Shown: in pieces, positions 1 through 5,462 of the stretch
Position numbering within the stretch: the first letter of the stretch is position 1
Layout of the letters: every line of letters starts with the position of its first letter
From: Dictyoglomota bacterium
GTDB taxonomy: Bacteria; Dictyoglomota; Dictyoglomia; Dictyoglomales; Dictyoglomaceae
Direction of reading: 5' to 3'
DNA: 8,639 bases
NCBI GenBank assembly: GCA_029776735.1
Contig: JAKOUL010000025.1
Coordinates: 1 to 8,639 of the forward strand
Notes under the pieces: model-generated
Told to the model about the DNA's origin: nothing
Databases searched by the model: none
What the model saw: the letters and a program-made list of their open reading frames with translations, nothing else
Made by a program: the position numbers and the translations under genes

Positions 1-401
1 TATCTGCAAGAACATTGTATTACTGGACAAATAACTCCTTTTCTTCTTTATTTGTACAAGGAAGTTTAAACTATCCTTCTTGGTTTTCTTTAACCTTTGG
101 TACTTTATATGACATAAATACTAATACTTTTCAAAGATTAGACTATAGAGCTACAGTAAACATAACAGGAGATTGGCATGTAAAAGGAAACTTAGCTCTT
201 ACAGGATACTACTTACCCTCCACTGGATTTATACTATATAATCTTAGCTTAGAAAAAGATCTACACTGTTTCAACGCCAGAATTTCATATAACTTCTATG
301 ATCAGAGCTTACAATTCAATATCTATCTAAAAGCATTCCCAAAGGAAGGTATAGAGTTTATAGGAGGACCATCAGGCTTTACACTTCTCCCAAGCTTTTA
401 G
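1..401 (+). CDS. lptD: C-terminal fragment of an LptD/OstA-like outer-membrane beta-barrel protein (5' end outside window)
   Basis: The frame is open from the left edge (first full codon at 3) to TAG at 399-401, giving 132 residues of a longer protein. What is seen: alternating polar/hydrophobic stretches rich in Tyr, Phe, Asn and Thr, typical of amphipathic beta strands; a DLHCF motif about 46 residues from the end (258-272), followed by a strand ending in LKAFP; and a terminal Phe, the usual C-terminal aromatic signal for barrel insertion. From family knowledge, DLHCW-like motifs occur near the C-terminus of LptD/OstA proteins, which place lipopolysaccharide in the outer leaflet of the outer membrane. 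The TTG at 15 is not a real start, because reading continues upstream. Another large barrel protein cannot be excluded, since the N-terminal OstA domain is outside the window. Confidence 0.6.
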   Translation, partial: SARTLYYWTNNSFSSLFVQGSLNYPSWFSLTFGTLYDINTNTFQRLDYRATVNITGDWHVKGNLALTGYYLPSTGFILYNLSLEKDLHCFNARISYNFYDQSLQFNIYLKAFPKEGIEFIGGPSGFTLLPSF

Positions 402-421
402 TAGTAGCTTTCAATCCTTTT

Positions 422-430
422 TGATATAAT
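422..430 (+). promoter_or_regulatory. Extended -10 promoter element before the rubredoxin gene
   Basis: TGATATAAT fits an extended -10 element (TG, one base, perfect TATAAT at 425-430). No good -35 hexamer lies 16-18 bp upstream, which extended -10 promoters can tolerate. The start point would be near 437, giving a leader of about 34 nt before the rubredoxin ATG at 471. It lies in the only true gap in the left half of the window (402-470). Confidence 0.5.
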
Positions 431-436
431 TTATAT
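424..436. promoter_or_regulatory. 13-bp perfect palindrome over the -10 region (possible operator)
   Basis: ATATAA-T-TTATAT is a perfect inverted repeat around a central T and overlaps the predicted -10. AT-rich odd-centred palindromes of this look resemble PerR/Fur-family boxes, which would suit control of a rubredoxin redox pair. An AT-only palindrome can also arise by chance in DNA of this composition, so the assignment is weak. Confidence 0.25.
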
Positions 437-454
437 TAAGAATCATTTTCTAAT

Positions 455-461
455 AAGGAGG
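455..461 (+). promoter_or_regulatory. Ribosome binding site of the rubredoxin gene
   Basis: AAGGAGG ends 9 nt before the ATG at 471. It supports this very short gene, and this start, as real. Confidence 0.75.
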
Positions 462-470
462 ATTGATCAT

Positions 471-629
471 ATGCAAAAGTACAGATGTACCGTGTGTGGT
501 TATATATATGATCCTGAGGAGGGAGATCCAGAAGGAAATATTCCTCCAGGCACACCCTTTGAAGAGATTCCTGATGATTGGGTATGCCCTATATGTGGTG
601 CAGATAAAAGTATGTTCAAGCCCGTTTAA
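471..629 (+). CDS. Rubredoxin
   Basis: This 52-residue cytoplasmic electron carrier holds one iron in a Cys4 site. The translation begins [19 protein letters not shown] and has both knuckles: C6-T-V-C9-G and C39-P-I-C42-G, with the conserved [18 protein letters not shown] and C-terminal FKP segments. Length and spacing match the family (52-54 residues), so the gene is complete. The start is fixed by the ribosome site at 455-461. In anaerobes rubredoxins pass electrons from NAD(P)H oxidoreductases to oxygen- or peroxide-reducing enzymes such as flavodiiron proteins, superoxide reductase or rubrerythrin; none of those is in this window. The next gene, 6 nt downstream, encodes a flavoprotein that is the likely electron donor, so the pair is probably co-transcribed and translationally coupled. 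Confidence 0.96.
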   Translation: MQKYRCTVCGYIYDPEEGDPEGNIPPGTPFEEIPDDWVCPICGADKSMFKPV

Positions 630-635
630 AAAAAT

Positions 636-1823
636 ATGTACGCAATAATTGGTAATGGAATAGCAGGAATAAATTGTGCAGAGGTAATAAGACAAAAGGA
701 TAAAGAAAACTCTATTTTAGTAATTACAGAAGAAAAATACCCTTATTACTCAAGACCCCAGATTATAGAATTCCTTGCAGGAAATGTGGAGCTCAAAGAG
801 TTGCCCTTTTATAATGAAAAATGGTATCAAGATATGGGTATAAAAGTAAACTATAGGGAAAAAGCCTTAAGAATAGATACGAAAAATAAGATTTTAGAGA
901 CTGATAGAGATACATATGGATTTCAAAAGCTACTTATTTCTATAGGGGCTTCTCCTACGAAGCCCCCTATAGAAAACATAGATACTGAGGGAGTATTTAC
1001 CTTAAGGAATATAGATGATGCAATCAACGTCTTATCTTACATAAAAGGAAAGGAGAAGGCAATTATATTAGGTTGTGGACTTCTTGGAATTGAAACAGGA
1101 AGAGCATTAGCTCAAAGAGGATTAAAAATTGCAGGGATAGAATTCTTTCCACGTCTTCTTCCAAGACAGCTTGATGAAGAAGGAGCAAAAATTCTTCAAA
1201 AAAAGATTGAAGAGAAATTTGGATTTGAGTTCTATTTAGGAGTAAAGACGAAAAGAATTATACAAAGGGAGCAAAAATTCATAGGATTAGAGTTAGAAGA
1301 TGGAAGAAAAATAGATGGTGATCTTCTTATCATATCTGCAGGCATATCCCCTAATATGGAGCTTGCCCAAAATTCACAAATAAATGTTAATAAAGGCATC
1401 ATTGTTAATGAATATATGGAAACAAATATTGAGAATATATATGCCGCAGGAGACTGTGCAGAATTCTCAGGAAGAATATATGGAATAATTCCTGCCGCAT
1501 TAGAGGAGTCTCAGATAGCAGGTAAAAATATGATTGGAGAAAAGACCGTTTATAAAGGTACTATACCCTCAAATACTCTCAAAGTTACAGGTATAGACCT
1601 TACTTCCATAGGGGAAATTATGCCCGAAGGACCAGGATATGAAATTTTAACAAGAAAGGATGAGGAAAAGGGACTCTATAGAAAACTTATATTTAAAGAG
1701 AATATCTTAGTCGGAGCAATACTCCTTGGGGATAAAAGAAAGTATGTAAATAAGGTATTAAATCTTGTTAAATCAAAAGCAGAGTTTAAAAATAAAGAGG
1801 AATTGATAAATGAGGAGGAATAA
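636..1823 (+). CDS. FAD-dependent NAD(P)H:rubredoxin oxidoreductase-like protein
   Basis: This 395-residue soluble two-dinucleotide-binding flavoprotein has an N-terminal FAD site G6-N-G-I-A-G11, then YYSRPQIIEFLAG (about 37-49), a second Rossmann motif G146-C-G-L-L-G151-I-E for NAD(P)H, and the FAD-contacting A270-A-G-D273. A C-terminal domain (about 305-390, with TLKVTGIDLTSIGE) resembles those of rubredoxin reductases and the N-terminal part of NirB. No CxxC redox-active disulfide is seen, so it is not a thioredoxin- or lipoamide-reductase type. It presumably moves electrons from NAD(P)H through FAD to the rubredoxin encoded just upstream; that partnership is inferred from adjacency. No ribosome site precedes the ATG, which suggests coupling to rubredoxin translation. 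The two genes share a frame and are separated by TAA plus two codons. An NADH oxidase or nitrite-reductase-like role is the main alternative. Confidence 0.87.
   Translation: MYAIIGNGIAGINCAEVIRQKDKENSILVITEEKYPYYSRPQIIEFLAGNVELKELPFYNEKWYQDMGIKVNYREKALRIDTKNKILETDRDTYGFQKLLISIGASPTKPPIENIDTEGVFTLRNIDDAINVLSYIKGKEKAIILGCGLLGIETGRALAQRGLKIAGIEFFPRLLPRQLDEEGAKILQKKIEEKFGFEFYLGVKTKRIIQREQKFIGLELEDGRKIDGDLLIISAGISPNMELAQNSQINVNKGIIVNEYMETNIENIYAAGDCAEFSGRIYGIIPAALEESQIAGKNMIGEKTVYKGTIPSNTLKVTGIDLTSIGEIMPEGPGYEILTRKDEEKGLYRKLIFKENILVGAILLGDKRKYVNKVLNLVKSKAEFKNKEELINEEE
937..975. repeat. Intragenic inverted repeat: 16-bp hairpin with one bulge and 6-nt loop
   Basis: The left arm (937-952, TTTCTATAGGGGCTTC) pairs with the right arm (959-975), which is its exact reverse complement apart from one extra C in the C-run (963-967). 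The loop is TCCTAC (953-958). The hairpin lies in the coding sequence for residues about 101-114 of the oxidoreductase. No T-tract follows on either strand, so it does not look like an intrinsic terminator. Confidence 0.8.
1813..1818 (+). promoter_or_regulatory. Ribosome binding site that fixes the htrA start at 1825
   Basis: AGGAGG lies 6 nt before the ATG at 1825. The earlier in-frame ATG at 1810 would put this site inside the gene and has no ribosome site of its own, so 1825 is preferred. Confidence 0.75.
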
Positions 1824-1824
1824 A

Positions 1825-2781
1825 ATGGAAGAAGATGAAAAAGCATTAGAAGCTTATTCTCAAGCTTTAGTTAAAGTGGTAGAGAAAGTGAGTCCCGCAG
1901 TGGTTAATATTGATATAAGCCAGAGTACTAATATCCCCTTTTTATTTGGTCCTCAGGAGGTTAAAGGGGTTGCGTCAGGATTTCTCTTTACTCCTGATGG
2001 ATATATATTAACTAATAGTCATGTAACTCATCAGGCAACACAAATTTCCATAACACTTTCTGACCGAGCTCAATACAATGCACAGTTTGTAGGAGAAGAT
2101 ATACAAACAGACCTTGCAGTAGTAAAGATTCCCGAAATAGACCTTCCTTACTTGGAACTGGGAGATTCTGAAAAATTAAAGGTAGGGCAAGTGGTATTAG
2201 CCATAGGAAATCCCTTAGGTTTTGGACATAGTGTAACCAGTGGAGTAATCAGTGCTTTAGGAAGATCCTTAAGAAGTTTTAGCGGTCACTTAATGGAAAA
2301 TATTATTCAGACCGATGCAGCTTTAAACCCTGGAAGTTCTGGAGGTCCATTAGTAGATATATATGGAAAAGCTATAGGAGTAAATACTGCTATAATACAA
2401 GGAGCTCAAGGTATATGTTTCGCTATACCTATAAATACAGCAAAATGGATCGCAGGGCTCCTTATCAAAGAGGGAAGAGTAAGAAGAAGCTACTTAGGAA
2501 TAGTAGGACAAAGTGTAATCTTCCCTCAAAGACTAAAAAACTTACTATCTCTCTCTCAAGATGGTGGAGTATATGTCCTTAGAGTTGCTCCAGGAAGTCC
2601 TGCTCAAAAAGGAGGACTTGAGAGTGGGGATGTTATAATAGGGATAGAAAATGAGATCATAAATACTATTGATGACTTGCATAGATTTTTAAGTCATACT
2701 CCTCCTGAGACGAAGGTGGCCTTAAAAATAATAAGAGATAATAAAGTAAAGGAGCTGGAAATCCTTTTAGGGAAAGAGTGA
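1825..2781 (+). CDS. htrA: HtrA/Deg-type trypsin-like serine protease with one PDZ domain, no visible signal peptide
   Basis: This 318-residue protein degrades or refolds damaged proteins. The S1C protease domain (about 15-215) has the full triad: His66 in ILTNSHV, Asp96 in TDLAVVKI and Ser172 in NPGSSGGPL (NPGNSGGPL is more usual). The family blocks PDGYILTN and AIGNPLGFGHSVTSGVIS are also present. One PDZ domain follows (about 247-316), including VAPGSPAQKGGLESGDVI. The N-terminus (MEEDEKALEAYSQALVKVV) is charged and lacks a hydrophobic segment, whereas most bacterial HtrA/Deg proteins carry a signal peptide or membrane anchor. As read here the protein would stay in the cytoplasm. It starts 1 nt after the oxidoreductase stop and overlaps the next gene by 4 nt (GTGA). 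The protease class is certain; substrate and exact location are not. Confidence 0.93.
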   Translation: MEEDEKALEAYSQALVKVVEKVSPAVVNIDISQSTNIPFLFGPQEVKGVASGFLFTPDGYILTNSHVTHQATQISITLSDRAQYNAQFVGEDIQTDLAVVKIPEIDLPYLELGDSEKLKVGQVVLAIGNPLGFGHSVTSGVISALGRSLRSFSGHLMENIIQTDAALNPGSSGGPLVDIYGKAIGVNTAIIQGAQGICFAIPINTAKWIAGLLIKEGRVRRSYLGIVGQSVIFPQRLKNLLSLSQDGGVYVLRVAPGSPAQKGGLESGDVIIGIENEIINTIDDLHRFLSHTPPETKVALKIIRDNKVKELEILLGKE

Positions 2782-3377
2782 GTATAGAAGATAGATATCT
2801 TACCTTAGAAAAAGAAAGTACTTTTGAAGTAAAGATTGAAAGGTCTCATTTTATAGGACTTGCTATACCTATAAATGGTCAGGATATTTCCGAAATTCTC
2901 AAAGAAACAAAAAGTAAATTTAAAAATGCTACCCATTACTGCTATGCTTATAGAAAAATTACAGGAGAAGAATACTTTTCTGATGGGGGAGAACCTACAG
3001 GGACTGCTGGAATTCCTATTCTAAATGTCCTGAGAGAGAAAGATCTCCATGATATTATAGGAATTGTAATAAGATATTTTGGAGGAGTTAAGCTTGGAAT
3101 AAGAGGACTCATTGACGCCTATCACTATACCATGAAAAAAGCTATTGAGAATTCTAACATCATTGAAAAGGTAATCTCTGAAAAATATCTCCTGAAAACC
3201 TCTTACAAGGATTTTAACATCTTAAAAAATGAGATCTTAAAGAATTTTCCTTGCGAGATAAGAGAAAACTTTTTAGAAAATGTTATACTTGAAGTATCTA
3301 TTCCTTTAAGATATAAAATTTCTTTTGAAGATTTTATTAACAAAAGGGGGATAGAAATTGAAAGAAATTCACAGTAA
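2778..3377 (+). CDS. yigZ: YigZ/IMPACT family protein
   Basis: This 199-residue protein is of the YigZ (UPF0029) group, related to the N-terminal part of eukaryotic IMPACT. The first domain (about 15-120) shows the family blocks ATHYCYAYR (51-59), SDGGEPTGTAG (68-78) and RYFGGVKLGIRGLIDAY (99-115). The rest (about 130-199) fits the small C-terminal DUF1949-like domain, a ferredoxin-like fold. Family members are thought to bind nucleic acid or act near ribosomes, but the bacterial role is not settled. It starts at GTG 2778, overlapping the htrA stop in a GTGA junction typical of translational coupling. Its 3' end overlaps the next gene by 20 nt. Length and motifs are normal, so it looks complete. 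Confidence 0.92.
   Translation: MSIEDRYLTLEKESTFEVKIERSHFIGLAIPINGQDISEILKETKSKFKNATHYCYAYRKITGEEYFSDGGEPTGTAGIPILNVLREKDLHDIIGIVIRYFGGVKLGIRGLIDAYHYTMKKAIENSNIIEKVISEKYLLKTSYKDFNILKNEILKNFPCEIRENFLENVILEVSIPLRYKISFEDFINKRGIEIERNSQ
3344..3350 (+). promoter_or_regulatory. Ribosome binding site for the TTG-started deacetylase-family gene
   Basis: AAGGGGG sits 7 nt before TTG at 3358, inside the end of the yigZ gene. An in-frame TAG at 3352-3354 rules out any start further upstream, so this site supports the TTG start. Confidence 0.6.
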
Positions 3378-4305
3378 GATCATCTGGGGAGAAGAGCTAT
3401 TTTCATATGCTTTCCCTGATCCTCATCCCATGAGCCTTAAAAGATTAGAGTCCTTTGCAGAAGAGCTTGAAAAAATAAAGACTCCTTTAGAGATGGAAAA
3501 ACCTAAATCAGCAAGTTTTGAAGAGATAACCATGTTTCATACTCCCGAATATGTAAGATTTGTTCAGGAAAAATCAAAAACAGGAGATGACTATCTGGAT
3601 TATGGAGATACACCTGCATTCAAAGGCTGCTATGAGGCTGCATCTTACGTAGTAGGATCATCTATGGAAGGTATAGATCTTATTCTTGGACATGAATATA
3701 AACATGTCTTTTTACCTATGGGAGGTCTCCATCATGCTAGAAGAAATGCTGCAGGTGGTTTTTGCATATTTAATGATATTGGGGTAGATATTATCTATGC
3801 CAGGGAAAAATATGGAATAAAAGATATACTATACATTGATATTGATGCCCACCATGGAGATGGGGTATTTTATGAGTTTCTAAATGATCCTCATATCTAT
3901 ATTGCAGATGTGCATGAAGATGGTAGATTCCTATATCCTGGCACAGGTAGAAGAGATGAAAGAGGAGAAGGCTTAGCTTATGGTACAAAACTTAATATTC
4001 CTCTTCTTCCTGGATCAGGTGATGACGAACTGCTTTTGGCTTATGAAGAGGTCAAGAACTTTGCCTGGGAGATAAAAGTAGATCTTACTATACTTCAAGC
4101 AGGAGTAGATGGAATTCGTGGAGATCCTATAGCTGATCTTAATTATACAGTAGAAGGATATGAAAAGTTTATTGTAGGCATCCATCACCTTGCTCATGAA
4201 ATATGTGGTGGAAAACTTCTTATCTTAGGTGGTGGAGGTTATAATCCTGAAAATACAAAAAATGGATGGATAAAGATTGTAGAACTTTTAAGTAGAGAAC
4301 ATTAA
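3358..4305 (+). CDS. Histone deacetylase/AcuC-family zinc amidohydrolase
   Basis: This 315-residue protein has the arginase-deacetylase fold. All key residues of class I histone deacetylases are visible: the His-His dyad H125-H126 in GGLHHARRNAAGGFC; the zinc-site block D161-I-D163-A-H165-H-G-D168; the third zinc ligand D251 in LQAGVDGIRGDP; and the transition-state Tyr295 in GGGGY. An active Zn-dependent deacetylase or related amidohydrolase is therefore expected. In bacteria this family includes AcuC (deacetylating acetyl-CoA synthetase), acetylpolyamine amidohydrolases and enzymes of unknown substrate; the sequence does not choose among them. The TTG start is forced, because an in-frame TAG lies two codons upstream and the next ATG (3430) would cut into the fold. 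The gene overlaps yigZ by 20 nt, and yqeY follows after 13 nt. Confidence 0.93.
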   Translation: MKEIHSKIIWGEELFSYAFPDPHPMSLKRLESFAEELEKIKTPLEMEKPKSASFEEITMFHTPEYVRFVQEKSKTGDDYLDYGDTPAFKGCYEAASYVVGSSMEGIDLILGHEYKHVFLPMGGLHHARRNAAGGFCIFNDIGVDIIYAREKYGIKDILYIDIDAHHGDGVFYEFLNDPHIYIADVHEDGRFLYPGTGRRDERGEGLAYGTKLNIPLLPGSGDDELLLAYEEVKNFAWEIKVDLTILQAGVDGIRGDPIADLNYTVEGYEKFIVGIHHLAHEICGGKLLILGGGGYNPENTKNGWIKIVELLSREH

Positions 4306-4318
4306 GAAGGAGGTTAAG

Positions 4319-4774
4319 ATGCTATACGAAAAAATTACAAAAGATTATACGACAGCACTGAAAAATAAAGATTCATTTAGAACTGAACTTCTCAGTACTT
4401 TGAGATCTGCCATAAAGTATAAAGAGATTGAACTTAGAGAAAAACAAAAAGAGCTTACAGACCAAGATGTATTAGAAGTTATAAATAAAGAGATAAAAAA
4501 GAGAAAAGAAGCTATAGAACTATACAAACAAGGTAATAGGATGGAACTTGCAGAACAAGAAGAGATGGAGCTTAAAATCCTTGAAGAATATTTACCAGAA
4601 AAGATCTCTGAAGAAGAGCTCCGTGAAAAAATAAAGGAAATCATAGAAAAAGTAGAAGCAAAAACCATGAGAGATATGGGAAAAGTTATGAAAGAAGCTA
4701 TGGCAGAATTCAAAGGAAGAGCTGAAGGAGAAGAGATAAGAAAAGTAGTAGAAGAACTTCTAAAAGGTGAATGA
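4319..4774 (+). CDS. yqeY: GatB/YqeY domain protein
   Basis: This 151-residue, highly charged, largely helical protein matches the stand-alone YqeY family, related to the tail domain of GatB (the aspartyl/glutamyl-tRNA amidotransferase subunit). Family features seen are the N-terminal helix with RTELLSTLRSAIKYKEIE, the block KEIKKRKEAIELYKQGNR (about 58-75), the ILEEYLPEKISEEEL hinge (about 87-101) and a C-terminal small helical domain (MRDMGKVMKEAMAEFKGRAEG). Family proteins are thought to bind tRNA, but a catalytic role is not established. A good AAGGAGG (4307-4313) lies 5 nt before the ATG. The stop overlaps the trmL start (ATGA), so the two are likely translationally coupled; a tRNA-related protein beside a tRNA methyltransferase is a sensible pairing. 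Confidence 0.93.
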   Translation: MLYEKITKDYTTALKNKDSFRTELLSTLRSAIKYKEIELREKQKELTDQDVLEVINKEIKKRKEAIELYKQGNRMELAEQEEMELKILEEYLPEKISEEELREKIKEIIEKVEAKTMRDMGKVMKEAMAEFKGRAEGEEIRKVVEELLKGE

Positions 4775-5232
4775 AATACAATCTACACGTAGTACTTATA
4801 GAACCTCAGATACCTTATAATACAGGTAATATAGGAAGGATTTGTGTTGCCACAAATTCCAAGTTGCACCTTATAGAGAAGCTTGGATTTCGGCTAACAG
4901 ATAGACATCTGAAGAGAGCAGGACTTGACTACTGGAGCCTTTTAGATTATGAGATATATAAAAACTGGGAGGATTTTTTAGAGAAAAATAGGACAGGAAG
5001 ATTTATATTTGTAGAATCTCCTGGTTTTAAATTATATACTGAGGTATCTTATCAAAAAGGAGATTATCTCATATTTGGATCTGAAGATGAGGGTATTCCT
5101 CAAGAGATCATTGAAAAATATTGGGAAAACTCTGTAACAATACCTATGTTTGGACCTGTAAGATCTCTGAATCTTTCAAACTCTGTAGCAATCGTAGTAT
5201 ATGAGGCTCTGCGTCAGACTCAAAATTTTTAA
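4771..5232 (+). CDS. trmL: tRNA (cytidine/uridine-34-2'-O)-methyltransferase TrmL
   Basis: This 153-residue SPOUT-class RNA methyltransferase uses S-adenosylmethionine to methylate the 2'-OH of the wobble nucleotide of leucine tRNAs in known TrmL enzymes. Diagnostic segments are EPQIPYNTGNIGR (11-23), IEKLGF (35-40), KRAGLDYW (48-55), the SAM-loop FGSEDEGIP (102-110) and the knot segment IPMFGPVRSLNLSNSVA (124-140). All match E. coli TrmL closely, and length is normal, so the protein is a minimal single-domain trefoil-knot enzyme expected to work as a dimer. The ATG overlaps the yqeY stop. A 20-nt gap separates its TAA from atpZ, the first relaxed junction for more than 3 kb, consistent with a new promoter there. 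Confidence 0.95.
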   Translation: MKYNLHVVLIEPQIPYNTGNIGRICVATNSKLHLIEKLGFRLTDRHLKRAGLDYWSLLDYEIYKNWEDFLEKNRTGRFIFVESPGFKLYTEVSYQKGDYLIFGSEDEGIPQEIIEKYWENSVTIPMFGPVRSLNLSNSVAIVVYEALRQTQNF

Positions 5233-5237
5233 TATCA

Positions 5238-5246
5238 TGGTAAAAT
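5238..5246 (+). promoter_or_regulatory. Extended -10 element directly before atpZ, possibly giving a leaderless mRNA
   Basis: TGGTAAAAT matches an extended -10 (TG, one base, TAAAAT at 5241-5246). The start point expected about 7 nt after the hexamer falls at or next to the atpZ ATG (5253). No Shine-Dalgarno sequence precedes that ATG, which fits a leaderless transcript. No convincing -35 is present. Confidence 0.4.
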
Positions 5247-5252
5247 AACAAT

Positions 5253-5462
5253 ATGAAGAGAAATAAAAAGCCAAAAGGTATATGGGAGATATTTAATTTT
5301 ACCTTTGCTTTGGGAACAGGACTTCTTGGATCTCTCATAGTAGGGATTGCCATTGGTTATTACTTAGATAAACTTCTCAATTCTTCTCCTGTGTGTCTTC
5401 TTGGTTTTACAGCCTTAGGCATATGGGTGGGATTCCGTGATATCTTTAAATTTTTACGGTAA
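5253..5462 (+). CDS. atpZ: AtpZ/AtpI-family ATP synthase accessory membrane protein
   Basis: This small 69-residue inner-membrane protein has two transmembrane segments (about 16-37 and 46-63) with a basic N-terminus. It shows the family pattern: a first helix rich in Gly (LGTGLLGSLIVGIAIGYYLD), then a short SSP turn and a second helix with GFTALGIWVGFRD. Proteins of this family are encoded at the start of F-type ATP synthase operons, where they are implicated in c-ring assembly or magnesium handling; in Na+-type N-ATPase operons the equivalent gene is called atpQ. The protein is complete. There is no ribosome site, and a -10 element ends 6 nt upstream, so initiation may be leaderless. The next gene starts inside its 3' end with a 26-nt overlap. 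Confidence 0.82.
   Translation: MKRNKKPKGIWEIFNFTFALGTGLLGSLIVGIAIGYYLDKLLNSSPVCLLGFTALGIWVGFRDIFKFLR

Noticed and set aside
392..422. Possible terminator after the LptD-like gene (AAGCT and AGCTT arms, then a T-run)
   Set aside because: The stem is only 5 bp with a 9-nt loop, and the T-run starts several bases later and is interrupted; too weak to call.
450..695. Open frame on the minus strand opposite the rubredoxin gene, and a plus-strand frame at 463-648
   Set aside because: Both overlap a clear rubredoxin gene with full Cys4 motifs and a ribosome site; neither shows a recognisable motif or initiation signal.
1810..1824. Earlier ATG for htrA at 1810
   Set aside because: It would place the AGGAGG site inside the coding region and overlap the oxidoreductase end without its own ribosome site; 1825 is better.
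3791..4197. Two minus-strand open frames opposite the deacetylase-family gene
   Set aside because: They are His/Leu/Tyr-rich reverse readings of a conserved enzyme, with no ribosome site and no motif.
4345..4713. 122-codon minus-strand open frame opposite yqeY
   Set aside because: Its Ser/Ile-rich composition is what the reverse of Glu/Lys-rich helical codons gives; it is a shadow of yqeY.
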